Part shown: one piece after another, positions 10,034 through 17,751 of the stretch
How positions within the stretch are numbered: position 1 is the first letter of the stretch
How the letters are laid out: each line of letters begins with the position of its first letter
Source: an uncultured Alphaproteobacteria bacterium
GTDB lineage: Bacteria; Pseudomonadota; Alphaproteobacteria; RF32; CAG-239
DNA: 46,194 nt
Reading direction: 5' to 3'
Assembly (NCBI GenBank): GCA_944392235.1
Contig: CALXVZ010000008.1
Location: forward strand, 1-46,194
Notes under the pieces: generated by a model
The model's input: the letters and a program-made list of their open reading frames with translations, nothing else
What the model was told of the DNA's origin: nothing
The model's database searches: none
Made by a program: the position numbers and the translations under genes

Positions 10034-10061
10034 TTGACTTTTTTTTATTTTGTGGTATTTT
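10034..10061 (+). promoter_or_regulatory. Sigma70-like promoter before 10099 gene
   Basis: TTGACT at 10034-10039 and TATTTT at 10056-10061 are separated by 16 bp. The predicted transcript start lies about 30 nt before the ATG at 10099, which argues against the upstream in-frame TTG at 10060. Confidence 0.5.
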
Positions 10062-10098
10062 GCTTTCGCTTTATTTATTTTTAGGTTTACTAATTCTT

Positions 10099-10548
10099 AT
10101 GAAAAAAATGAATTTAAATGTAGCAGAACAGTATTTGCTGTCTCACTACGACAATCAGTTAGTTTTTCTTTTGTTGCAGAGTATGGATAGAGGGGAACCT
10201 TTAACAAGTTTTTCTGACGATTTTATTCTTCAGCTCTTAGAAAAGGGTGATGAGCAGACTACCAATTTACTGATGGCTAGTCCGGTTCTTCTTTCTGAAG
10301 AAGTTGTTGTTTCTTTGATTAGAAATAAAAATGTTAAGATGTTGCAGAAATTTGTTACAGGTTGTTCCGGACATTCTCCTTATCGCCTTCAGGATAAGAC
10401 GCTTATAGCTCTTATTGAACTTGAAGAGAATGAACTGGTCGATGCTTATTTGCGCTATTGGCGAGGTAAGGCATTGAAAGGTGATGTTATTCGTCGTTAT
10501 TTGCATGAGAAGGAATTGTGGGATTCATACAAGAAGTATCTTCGTTAG
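10099..10548 (+). CDS. Small helical protein of unknown function
   Basis: The 149-residue protein is not recognised. It is rich in Leu, Glu and Lys with predicted successive amphipathic helices (LLQLL- and LLSEEVVVSLI-like segments), reminiscent of a short alpha-helical-repeat protein. No signal peptide, membrane span or catalytic motif is seen. The start is ATG 10099; ATG 10108 is an alternative. It has its own likely promoter and a strong terminator downstream, so it may be a single-gene unit even though it follows the pentapeptide gene on the same strand. Confidence 0.7.
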   Translation: MKKMNLNVAEQYLLSHYDNQLVFLLLQSMDRGEPLTSFSDDFILQLLEKGDEQTTNLLMASPVLLSEEVVVSLIRNKNVKMLQKFVTGCSGHSPYRLQDKTLIALIELEENELVDAYLRYWRGKALKGDVIRRYLHEKELWDSYKKYLR

Positions 10549-10566
10549 TTGATATCCTTCATTAAG

Positions 10567-10602
10567 AAAGGTCTTTATCTATTTAGGATAAAGACCTTTT
10601 TC
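10567..10602. terminator. Bidirectional intrinsic terminator
   Basis: A 13-bp perfect stem (AAAGGTCTTTATC with its complement) is followed by a T run on the plus strand and flanked by A residues on the other side. It separates convergent genes ending at 10548 and 10631. Confidence 0.9.
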
Positions 10603-10630
10603 ATTCTATTTTATCATAGACTTTTAGGAG

Positions 10631-10837
10631 TTATTCTCCTTCTTCTTCATCTACTGGAGCTTTGCCTTCTATGACATAACCTTCTGTAAACCAATTACCT
10701 AAGTCAATATCAGCGCAGCGCTTAGAACAGAACGGACGGTATTTTAAGTTGTCTGTTAATTTACCACATATCGGGCATTTGTGAACTTTTACAACTTTTG
10801 TTGAATTGCTCTCGTCTGTATTTTCTGTTGTGATCAT
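10631..10837 (-). CDS. yacG: YacG-family zinc-finger protein (DNA gyrase inhibitor type)
   Basis: This 68-residue protein has the YacG zinc knuckle Cys21-x2-Cys24 (CPICGK) and Cys37-x3-Cys41 (FCSKRC), followed by the family's DLGNWF motif and an acidic tail. In Escherichia coli YacG binds GyrB and inhibits gyrase. ATG 10837 lies two bases after the stop of the RNase G/E gene, with GGAG in the preceding coding end, indicating translational coupling. A longer frame from 10879 is possible but would overlap the RNase gene. The rng-yacG order is common in alphaproteobacteria. Confidence 0.9.
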   Translation of the reverse strand: MITTENTDESNSTKVVKVHKCPICGKLTDNLKYRPFCSKRCADIDLGNWFTEGYVIEGKAPVDEEEGE

Positions 10838-10839
10838 AC

Positions 10840-12009
10840 TTATAGCTCCACGCGACCTGTGCCTTGACATGTCGGACATTCTTCTGAGAATTGTTCCAAT
10901 AATGTTGGACGTTTACGACGACGGAGTATTTCTACATTGCCAGCTTTACTTAAGCCTAAAACATGTGCTCCTTGTGCGTCTCCTGATAATTCTTCAGATA
11001 GAATATCTAAGATGTTTCTAATGAAGCGATATTCACAAGAACCGGCAAAATCAATAATTATTTTTCCGGCGAGATTGCGCAAGATTATTTGGCGCGCAAT
11101 TTCTTTGGCAGCTTCTTTGTTTAGTGTATCTGTTGCTCCTCTTGCAACATTACCTGCACTATCTACATCTATTGCTACGCATGCTCTGGTTTCTTCAATA
11201 TGTATTTCTCCACCACATGGAAGTTTGATACTTTTTTGAAGAGCTTCTTGTAGCATATCTTGTATCCCATATTCTTCGCTGGGATCTGCGTTATAGATTA
11301 CATTTCCATCATAGACGGCTTTTACTTTTTCTTCTAAATTATGGTCATTTACAATGACAGTGGTTAATTCAGAGTTGTAGCGTCTGATTAATTCAAAGAG
11401 AGGATTTTCTTTGGCATAAAGTAATGCAGGTGCATTAGCGGATCTTGCTTTTACTCTAATGTTTTCGTAAATACTGCGTAATTCGCTCATTTCTTCTATA
11501 ACGCTATTAATATCAACTTCTGCTGCAGCTGTGCGAACTACCCAACCTTCTTGTTGTTGGCTAATATTTTTAGATACAGCATCGTGTAATTCTTGAATCT
11601 TTTCTTCATCTGTGATTTTTGATGATACATCTACATATGTACCAAATGGGCGATATACTAAATATGTGCCTGCAATTTGAATCGCTCTGATTAATTTAGC
11701 TCCTTTATCACCATGTGCTTCTTTGGATACTTGAACGACAACACATTGTCCTTCTGTCATGTTTACCTCTAAGAGACCTTTTTCTTGAGAACTCATAAAG
11801 GCTTCTTTATCATCGCCGATGTTTACTAAAAAGCCAAACTTGTCTTCAGATAAATTAATCTTTTTTACTATTCTTCCTAAATATACATTACCTTCGGAAA
11901 CACCATTTTCATTGAATACTTCAAATTCTCGCAATGAACCGTTATCTAATACGGCTAGACATGCATCTTTTCCTGATTTTTCATAAACTATTGTATCTGC
12001 TTTTATCAT
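10840..12009 (-). CDS. rng: Ribonuclease G/E family endoribonuclease
   Basis: This is a single-strand-specific endoribonuclease involved in rRNA maturation and mRNA decay. The N-terminal S1-like domain covers about residues 30-120. Two catalytic acidic motifs are visible: CVAIDVDSAGNV and IIIDFAGSCEYR, each with the conserved Asp. The C-terminus ends with CPTCQGTG, equivalent to the Zn-link CPxC of RNase E. At 389 residues it is shorter than RNase G (~490) and lacks the long scaffold tail of RNase E. Gene order is maf-rng-yacG with a 39-bp gap to maf, indicating one operon. Confidence 0.93.
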   Translation of the reverse strand: MIKADTIVYEKSGKDACLAVLDNGSLREFEVFNENGVSEGNVYLGRIVKKINLSEDKFGFLVNIGDDKEAFMSSQEKGLLEVNMTEGQCVVVQVSKEAHGDKGAKLIRAIQIAGTYLVYRPFGTYVDVSSKITDEEKIQELHDAVSKNISQQQEGWVVRTAAAEVDINSVIEEMSELRSIYENIRVKARSANAPALLYAKENPLFELIRRYNSELTTVIVNDHNLEEKVKAVYDGNVIYNADPSEEYGIQDMLQEALQKSIKLPCGGEIHIEETRACVAIDVDSAGNVARGATDTLNKEAAKEIARQIILRNLAGKIIIDFAGSCEYRFIRNILDILSEELSGDAQGAHVLGLSKAGNVEILRRRKRPTLLEQFSEECPTCQGTGRVEL

Positions 12010-12048
12010 TTTTGCTCCTTTTCCTTAAAGGTTGCTTTTCTGTTTGGA

Positions 12049-12621
12049 TTAATAAATTCCAGCACCATTTAGCATGTTTTTAGTTTCATATAATGGTAAT
12101 CCAATTACGCTACTATATGAGCCTACTATTCTTTTTACAAAACCGGCTAATCTTCCTTCTATTCTATAACCCGCAACACCTTTCCATTCTTTAGAAGCAA
12201 CATATTCGGCAATTTCTTGCTTTGTTAGGTGTTTCATAACTATTTTCGTAGTGACTGTTTTTTGACTTATGCGACCATCGGAAGATATTAAACACACAGA
12301 TGTTATAACACGATGTGTGTGGCCTGATAAGGCTTCCATAACTTTTATTTGTTCTTCTTCATTATGTGATTTTTGTATAATATGCTGTCCGGTTACTATG
12401 ATAGTATCAGCACTAAGGATATTTTCTTTAGGATACAATGCTGCAACAGATTGCGCTTTTTCTCTAGCAATTCTTCTTATATAAGGAAGAGGCTTCTCAT
12501 CGGCTAAGGGATGCTCATCAATATTTGCCGCATGTATTTCTTTAGGAGTATATCCAATGCTATTTAGTAGTGATAGACGTTGGGGAGATCCTGATGCTAA
12601 TATGAAGTTTTTATTTTCCAT
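12049..12621 (-). CDS. maf: Maf-family nucleoside triphosphate pyrophosphatase
   Basis: The 190-residue protein has the Maf/HAM1-like fold signatures: ILASGSPQRLSLL at the N-terminus, the acidic SADTIIV motif, GHTHRVITSV, GVAGYRIEG and GSYSSVIGLPLYE. Maf proteins hydrolyse (d)NTPs, in several cases modified or non-canonical ones, and can affect septum formation. It starts 9 bp after dksA stops and is followed by rng, so it belongs to the same transcript. Whether it is the dTTP/UTP or the m7GTP subtype is not decided here. Confidence 0.93.
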   Translation of the reverse strand: MENKNFILASGSPQRLSLLNSIGYTPKEIHAANIDEHPLADEKPLPYIRRIAREKAQSVAALYPKENILSADTIIVTGQHIIQKSHNEEEQIKVMEALSGHTHRVITSVCLISSDGRISQKTVTTKIVMKHLTKQEIAEYVASKEWKGVAGYRIEGRLAGFVKRIVGSYSSVIGLPLYETKNMLNGAGIY

Positions 12622-12630
12622 TTATTTCTT

Positions 12631-13056
12631 TTAACCTTCATCATCATAGGTCTTTTCCATACGTTCATGCCTTTCTTGTGCTTCAACACATAATGTTGCG
12701 ATTGGACGTGCCAGGAGGCGGTCTATACCTATTTCTTCGCCAGTTTCTTCGCAGTATCCGTATGTTCCGTCTTCAATTCTTTCCAGAGCTTCATCTATCT
12801 TAATGATTAATTTGCGAGCTCTATCTTTTGTTCGTAAATCAAGAGATTTATCTGTTTCTAATGATGCTCTATCTATGTCATCCGGTTGATTTAATCCTCC
12901 TTGTCTTAAATCTTCCAATGTGCCACTAGATTGATTTAATAAGTCTTTCTTCCACTCAAGTAATTTTTGGCGGAAATATTCCAACTGCATTTCATTCATA
13001 TAGTCTTCTTTTTTGTTGGGAACATAGTCCGGCGGTAATATAACTGAGTTTACCAT
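12631..13056 (-). CDS. dksA: RNA polymerase-binding transcription factor DksA
   Basis: DksA enters the RNA polymerase secondary channel and works with ppGpp in the stringent response. The 141-residue protein has the coiled coil with the DxxDxA tip (Asp59, Asp62, Ala64) and the C-terminal globular motif from TYGYCEETGE to EAQERHE. Only two of the four classical zinc cysteines are present (Cys102, Cys123); the partner positions are Thr105 and Ala126, as in other alphaproteobacterial DksA proteins. ATG 13056 has an AAGGAG site. It is the first gene of dksA-maf-rng-yacG. Confidence 0.95.
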   Translation of the reverse strand: MVNSVILPPDYVPNKKEDYMNEMQLEYFRQKLLEWKKDLLNQSSGTLEDLRQGGLNQPDDIDRASLETDKSLDLRTKDRARKLIIKIDEALERIEDGTYGYCEETGEEIGIDRLLARPIATLCVEAQERHERMEKTYDDEG

Positions 13057-13107
13057 TTTTTTCTCCTTTTGTTTATGTTTTATGCTCCTTAGTTTTAGAT
13101 TGATGTT

Positions 13108-13135
13108 AAAATAGCAATACTTTTTCTAACTGCAA
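13108..13135 (-). promoter_or_regulatory. Likely promoter of dksA operon
   Basis: On the minus strand TTGCAG (13135-13130) and TATTTT (13113-13108) are 16 bp apart, about 50 bp before the dksA start. Confidence 0.45.
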
Positions 13136-13191
13136 GTAAAAAATTTGAGTAATTAACTGTATTCTCCGCTTTTTTATCTGTTTAAGTATGT

Positions 13192-13806
13192 TTAGCTGAA
13201 TATCCAAGTTATATCGTTATCATTCTTGCGGTTGCATGCTTTGCTGATTTGTTCTAAGGTTGGGCGACTGCTTCCGGTACTGCTTAGTAATGAATTGATT
13301 TTATAACGGGTATGGATTTGTGTCGTGTCATAGAAGGAGTATTCATAATACCACGCGGTGTTGTTGTTTACAATCAATGCGTCTAAATCTGAGCCATTAT
13401 TGTAAAATTGCCCTTGTAATAATAATTCAATGCAGCCTTTTTGATAGATGTCTTCAAAGGTAATATAAAATAAATATTTATCATTGGAATCAATTGTGCC
13501 ATCACCAACAGGACCAAATGTTATTTTACCACTTAGAGCATGGTGTAAATTTCTCATATCTAACGGAATGGCTTTTTTGGCTTGCATTAATTCTTCATCT
13601 AAGTTGACATAACTATCATCTGCTGCGGTAAAGTTTACGATGGCTTTTTTTAAATCTAAAATCTGTTGGGCTATTCGGCCTGTCTTGTATCGTGTTAATA
13701 CGGCTCCTACATATGAGGCTAAGATAACACCTAAGGTTCCTAATACACTAATATACAAGATCGTTTCTATCATTGTTGATCCTTTTTCGTTATTGGCGAA
13801 ACGCAT
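13192..13806 (-). CDS. Orphan type IV pilin-like protein (pseudopilin)
   Basis: The N-terminus has a class III signal: short basic leader, Gly9 before the cleavage point, then STMIE with Glu at +5, followed by a 20-residue hydrophobic helix (TILYISVLGTLGVILASYV). This is the prepilin-peptidase substrate pattern. The rest, to residue 204, is a globular domain with a final SKACNRK segment and no recognised subfamily. An AAGGAG site precedes ATG 13806. No prepilin peptidase, assembly ATPase or secretin is nearby. A second pilin-like gene of different sequence is at 26842-27462. Confidence 0.8.
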   Translation of the reverse strand: MRFANNEKGSTMIETILYISVLGTLGVILASYVGAVLTRYKTGRIAQQILDLKKAIVNFTAADDSYVNLDEELMQAKKAIPLDMRNLHHALSGKITFGPVGDGTIDSNDKYLFYITFEDIYQKGCIELLLQGQFYNNGSDLDALIVNNNTAWYYEYSFYDTTQIHTRYKINSLLSSTGSSRPTLEQISKACNRKNDNDITWIFS

Positions 13807-13855
13807 GTGAGGCTCCTTTCTTTTCTTGCCCTTGTTCTTGTTGCAGGGGCTTTTG

Positions 13856-13883
13856 TTTGATAAATGTGATATTTTTGTATACT
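13856..13883 (+). promoter_or_regulatory. Possible promoter before 13945 gene
   Basis: TTTGAT at 13856-13861 and TATACT at 13878-13883 are 16 bp apart. The -10 is good and the -35 is weak. Confidence 0.3.
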
Positions 13884-13944
13884 TTATATTTTAATGTGTT
13901 AAAAATATGCTTAAATTTTATGTTATTTTTTTACTGAGGTGAAT

Positions 13945-14442
13945 ATGTTGAAAAAAATATTAATTATTTTTGCTTTCTTGTTAATCGCAGGAGGGGCTTT
14001 ATTTGCTATTTATAAGATGAAAGGTGTTGATGTACCTGAAATAGAGCATGTTAAGGTTGTCTCTGAAGAAAAAATTATTAGCGATTCCGTGCATTCTTAT
14101 TCTATTAATGATTTAAGTGGCGAATGTCAGGCTGATGATAAAATTTTCTGTGCTATTGAACAAACGGTTAAATGCACTATTTCTCCGGATTTAGCTATAT
14201 GTAATAAAGAATTTGTTCCAGGATTTGTTTTGGGTAAAACTGAAGAAGCTATTCGTCCTACTCAGATATCTTTTGAAATTGTTAAAATTAAGCCAATTCC
14301 TGGAACTCAAGATATTTCTGTATATACGAAATCAGATTGTGATGCTATCTGGTTTGGACTTTGTAAAGGAACGGTTATTTATTCTCTTTCTCGTAAAGAA
14401 AATAAATGGGCTGTTACAAATATTTATGCCTTGGAAGAGTAA
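13945..14442 (+). CDS. Single-pass membrane-anchored protein of unknown function
   Basis: The 165-residue protein is not recognised. Residues 3-24 form one hydrophobic segment (ILIIFAFLLIAGGALFAIY) after a short basic N-terminus. The remainder is probably periplasmic and contains six Cys in an arrangement that could form disulfides (GECQADDKIFC, VKCTI, AICNK, SDCDAIW, GLCKG). ATG 13945 is preferred over GTG 13939 because GAGG lies 5 bp before it. The gene stands alone, with a terminator after it. Confidence 0.7.
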   Translation: MLKKILIIFAFLLIAGGALFAIYKMKGVDVPEIEHVKVVSEEKIISDSVHSYSINDLSGECQADDKIFCAIEQTVKCTISPDLAICNKEFVPGFVLGKTEEAIRPTQISFEIVKIKPIPGTQDISVYTKSDCDAIWFGLCKGTVIYSLSRKENKWAVTNIYALEE

Positions 14443-14466
14443 TTGTTCTTATTTGAGTTTTTGTTC

Positions 14467-14502
14467 AAAAAGGCTTCTGACAAAAAAAAGAAGCCTTTTT
14501 TT
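14467..14502 (+). terminator. Intrinsic terminator
   Basis: Stem AGGCTTCT/AGAAGCCT with flanking A and T runs follows the gene ending at 14442. Confidence 0.85.
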
Positions 14503-14523
14503 ATGTTTTGGCTATTTTTCTTG

Positions 14524-14550
14524 TTGACAAAAGCTTTTTTTAGTTATACT
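14524..14550 (+). promoter_or_regulatory. Promoter of M16-like gene
   Basis: Consensus TTGACA at 14524-14529 and TATACT at 14545-14550 are separated by only 15 bp. This is slightly short but is the best promoter match before 14609. Confidence 0.5.
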
Positions 14551-14608
14551 AGTGAAACTACATTTTTATTTTTATAAAATTATTGTTTAACAAAAAAATT
14601 TTTGCTTT

Positions 14609-15763
14609 ATGGAAAAATTTCATTTGAACAACGGCATGTCTGTTGTTTTTGCAGGTCATTCAAAAGATTATTCAGTGTGTTTAAGTGTTAACGTTGGTCA
14701 TGTCAATGAGCCTTCCAAGGGTATTGCCGCCTTGTTTGAAAAAACATTGTTGTTGCAAGTAAAAGGTATTATTCCTGTCTTTGGTGGTACGATGACTGCT
14801 TATACGGCCGGTGGTGAGGATTTGGATGAAACTTTGGAAAAAGTTTCTCAGGTTTTCCAATCTACCGTTGTAAACGATGAATTTGTTGAACAGGCGAAAG
14901 CTGCTATTGTTAAGCAAACTCACGATACAGCTCCGTTGACGGCTCGACTGATGAAATTGATGTATAAACATGCGGCTTTTGGTGCAGATTGGGTTGTTAC
15001 GCCAGACGAATATCTTGAAATTGTAAATTCATATTCTACTGAAGATGTTCGTAATTTCGCTAATACCTACTACACTGCGGCTAATGCAGTTTTGGTCATC
15101 GCTGGTCCTAAGGTGCCTATAGCAGATTTGAAAGATGCTGCTGATCAGTATTTCGGACAAATTCCTGCAGGTGAGAAAATGCCTAAGTTTAAAGGTAATA
15201 TCTATACCGGTGGATTTGGACGTGTTGATCTCAAAGAAGGTGCTATGGCCAGATTGATGTGCGGTTGGGATGCCAGCAAGTTGAGCTTGGATGATTCTCC
15301 GGTTGCTAATGTGATGATGTCAATGTTCTGGAAACGTGTGGAACGGGCTTTGGCTGAAAATAACATTGATGCACAGGTTGAATTCAAAATTGCTGGCTAC
15401 TATGGTGCCAGAACGATGCGTTTGTCAGTTGTTGCTGATGCCGATGCAAATCAGTTGTATAGCATTGTTCAAGCAGCTGTTGATCGTATCTGCGATACCG
15501 AGGCAAGCGATGAGCGTATGGAGAAATCCCGTAACGCAGCTATGGTTGAAAAATTGGACAAGTATGAACGCTCAGATGACAAGGCACTGGAAGTTGCTTG
15601 GCAGATGATTGGTCGCGGTTCTATGTATGACATTGCAAGCCGTATCGAGGAAATTAAAGATGTTGATGCGGATGCAGTGAGAATGCTGGCACAGCGTATC
15701 TTTAGAGGCTGTAAGCCGACGATTGTGGTTGCGACAGATGTGAACACACAACTCAAATTCTGA
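14609..15763 (+). CDS. M16-fold peptidase homologue lacking the catalytic HxxEH
   Basis: The protein resembles the pitrilysin/processing-peptidase (M16) family: an N-terminal LNNGMSVVFA strand, a central YSTEDVRNFANTYYTAANAVLVIAG segment typical of the family's helix and YxxxN pattern, and a second M16-like half. Where active enzymes have HxxEH, this protein has Ala41-Leu-Phe-Glu-Lys45, so both zinc-binding His are missing. At 384 residues it is slightly short. In bacterial M16 pairs one subunit is often inactive and assists an active partner, but no partner gene is present here. It is flanked by its own promoter and a terminator. Confidence 0.8.
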   Translation: MEKFHLNNGMSVVFAGHSKDYSVCLSVNVGHVNEPSKGIAALFEKTLLLQVKGIIPVFGGTMTAYTAGGEDLDETLEKVSQVFQSTVVNDEFVEQAKAAIVKQTHDTAPLTARLMKLMYKHAAFGADWVVTPDEYLEIVNSYSTEDVRNFANTYYTAANAVLVIAGPKVPIADLKDAADQYFGQIPAGEKMPKFKGNIYTGGFGRVDLKEGAMARLMCGWDASKLSLDDSPVANVMMSMFWKRVERALAENNIDAQVEFKIAGYYGARTMRLSVVADADANQLYSIVQAAVDRICDTEASDERMEKSRNAAMVEKLDKYERSDDKALEVAWQMIGRGSMYDIASRIEEIKDVDADAVRMLAQRIFRGCKPTIVVATDVNTQLKF

Positions 15764-15792
15764 GCTGTGTAGTGTTCGTTTGATGATTGATG

Positions 15793-15829
15793 GTAGGGCT
15801 GAAGATTTTTTCTTCGGCCCTATTTTTTT
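15793..15829 (+). terminator. Intrinsic terminator
   Basis: Stem TAGGGCTGAAGA with complement TCTTCGGCCCTA (one G-T pair), followed by seven T, lies after the M16-like gene. Confidence 0.9.
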
Positions 15830-15910
15830 ATCTAGATGGGGCGTTTTTATCTTGCTTGTTTTTTTAGACCTTTTTATGTTATCTATTGGACTGTAAATGG
15901 TGAGGATGAT

Positions 15911-16558
15911 ATGAAAAGTGAAGTGCATTTGGTGGAAATAAAGTCGGATCAGTGCTTTTGGGTTGATTTGATGTATGCTAAAAATGAAAATATGATGAGA
16001 ACTCCTGTTTATCAAAAAGTAGGGCTAGGTAATCGGTGTTTTGTTCATCAAGATTTAGCACAGTGTTTATCTAATCTTAAGCCGTTGTTACAGAAAAAAC
16101 ATTTAAAGCTTAAAATTTGTGATGCTTATCGACCTCCGGAAGCCTTTTGGTTGATGAAGAAAATTATTCCTATGGAGGGCTTCTTTGCGTTATCTCCGGA
16201 ACGTTCTCAGCATTGTCATGCTTCGGCTGTCGATGTTACTCTTTTAGATGAAAGTGATCGGGAATTAAAGTTTCCTTGTGCTGTTGATGCTTATGATGAA
16301 AAATTTGCTTTGCAAATCGCTCGTGGACAATGGGATGATTTTAAAGCACATTTGCAAAAAGCTAAGTATGATTGGAATGATCTTGGTTTTGAGAAGGAAA
16401 TTGAGCATAGAAATTTATTACGAAATTTAATGGAAAGTGTTGGATTTGTTGCTTTAGAGCACGAATGGTGGCATTTTAATTTGCCAAATAAGGAAAAGTA
16501 TCCTCTTGTGGATTGTTCTATTGATAAAAATGGTGAAATTCGTTTTTTTATTGAATAA
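15911..16558 (+). CDS. D-alanyl-D-alanine dipeptidase (VanX/DdpX-like, M15)
   Basis: This zinc dipeptidase family cleaves D-Ala-D-Ala, either for peptidoglycan turnover or in glycopeptide resistance clusters. The M15D signature is complete: DAYRPPEA (Arg74), SQHCHASAVDV (His101, Asp108) and EHEWWHF (Glu185, His188). Length is 215 residues from ATG 15911, which has GGTGAGGA just upstream. A longer frame from 15836 is possible but has no such site. No vanH or vanA neighbours are present, so a cell-wall recycling role is more likely than resistance. The protein has no clear signal peptide and is probably cytoplasmic. Confidence 0.88.
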   Translation: MKSEVHLVEIKSDQCFWVDLMYAKNENMMRTPVYQKVGLGNRCFVHQDLAQCLSNLKPLLQKKHLKLKICDAYRPPEAFWLMKKIIPMEGFFALSPERSQHCHASAVDVTLLDESDRELKFPCAVDAYDEKFALQIARGQWDDFKAHLQKAKYDWNDLGFEKEIEHRNLLRNLMESVGFVALEHEWWHFNLPNKEKYPLVDCSIDKNGEIRFFIE

Positions 16559-16564
16559 CTTACT

Positions 16565-16604
16565 AAAAAAACCGTTACAATACAAATTGTAACGGTTTTT
16601 TTTT
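16565..16604. terminator. Bidirectional intrinsic terminator
   Basis: Long perfect stem AAAACCGTTACAAT with its complement, flanked by A and T runs, between convergent genes ending at 16558 and 16614. Confidence 0.92.
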
Positions 16605-16613
16605 AGGTATCTC

Positions 16614-17579
16614 TTATCTTTCTACTTCATGTCCCAGCGTTGCCGCTAGAACTCTCTTAATATCCGATAATGGATATTTGTTTAAATCTAATGCGTCAAC
16701 TTCAACACCAAGTTCGCTAAGAACTTCTCGTTTCTGTCGGCGACTGCTTCCCATTAAGTCATCATACATGCGTTGACGAGTGGCATATTCCGCATCAGCA
16801 GCATTTTGTTTTGCAATCTTAAGGCTTTCGGCGGTATAAGTCTCAAGCCTCTTTGACAGCAGATTTTCCAATTCCGTAAGGTCGAGGAGATTGACGTCTA
16901 TGTCGAAGTACTTAATTTCTAATTTATCGAGAATAAGTTTTCGACTGGCGCGGCTGAGATGTAGACCGTTATAGGTTTGACGCGCTTCTATCAAATTCAT
17001 AGCTTCGGCTTTTTTGATGGCTCGATCATATGATTCTTTGAATTGCATCAGTTTACCCTTTTCTGGACCTATCCGCAATACATTTTGGTATGCGATGCCT
17101 AACTTTCTTCCCAATCCTCCGCACTTACGAGCATACTCGTATTTTTCTGCTTTTTCGAGCATGTCTTCTTGGTTCTTGCGCAAAGATGTTTCGCACAAAA
17201 CAGCTTCATGCACTTCTTTTAGAGGGTTATCCTCTGTAATGAAAATGCAATCCGACGCAGGAATACCTCTTTCCCAGTAACCCGTGTTATAATGACCGAG
17301 CGAAAAGATATTTTTGTTGTTTTTCCAACATTTTACTCCTTTGGGCGGAGTGTTAAGGAGTTCCTTTCGGCGTGTCATGTACTCTTCTTTATCGATTTCT
17401 CGTAGAGAATGAGTTCTTAGCTTTTCGTTGCGGTTATATACATAGTAAAAGTAATAGCCGTTAACGCTGAAAACATCTTTTATTGCCAAGTGGGTGTGAT
17501 CTTTTGTCTCACTGGTAAAACGCACGCATTCATCAATATTTACATGAAATTTGATGAATAAATTTTTATTTTTTTTCAT
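16614..17579 (-). CDS. Unknown basic protein with a duplicated ~35-residue helical motif
   Basis: The 321-residue product is not recognised. It is rich in Lys, Arg and Glu, with no signal peptide or membrane span. A long charged central region (about residues 120-210) looks helical. Two segments, about 212-245 and 282-316, share the pattern LxxLxIxxxxxD....L..L..LLxxxL (compare LDKLEIKYFDIDV with LSELGVEVDALDL). This superficially recalls SAP-type DNA-binding helix-loop-helix units. The first 110 residues contain an aromatic-rich stretch (GYYFYYVYNR). It has its own terminator and appears monocistronic. Confidence 0.7.
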   Translation of the reverse strand: MKKNKNLFIKFHVNIDECVRFTSETKDHTHLAIKDVFSVNGYYFYYVYNRNEKLRTHSLREIDKEEYMTRRKELLNTPPKGVKCWKNNKNIFSLGHYNTGYWERGIPASDCIFITEDNPLKEVHEAVLCETSLRKNQEDMLEKAEKYEYARKCGGLGRKLGIAYQNVLRIGPEKGKLMQFKESYDRAIKKAEAMNLIEARQTYNGLHLSRASRKLILDKLEIKYFDIDVNLLDLTELENLLSKRLETYTAESLKIAKQNAADAEYATRQRMYDDLMGSSRRQKREVLSELGVEVDALDLNKYPLSDIKRVLAATLGHEVER

Positions 17580-17751
17580 ACATATATATTTTTAATTTAA
17601 CATAATTCTTTTTATAGCGCTCCTACTATAACATATAAAATAGACAAAAACAAGATAAATTTAAAAAAAATGTAAAAAAATGGATTTGATTTTTTTATGA
17701 AAGATTGAGAAAGGGGGGACGTTATATTTTCTTATTAATGATTGTGTATTT

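Noticed and set aside
14609-15763. Active M16 zinc peptidase
   Set aside because: The HxxEH motif is absent (ALFEK).
15911-16558. Glycopeptide-resistance vanX
   Set aside because: No vanH, vanA/B or regulator genes nearby, and Gram-negative context; a cell-wall turnover dipeptidase is more likely.
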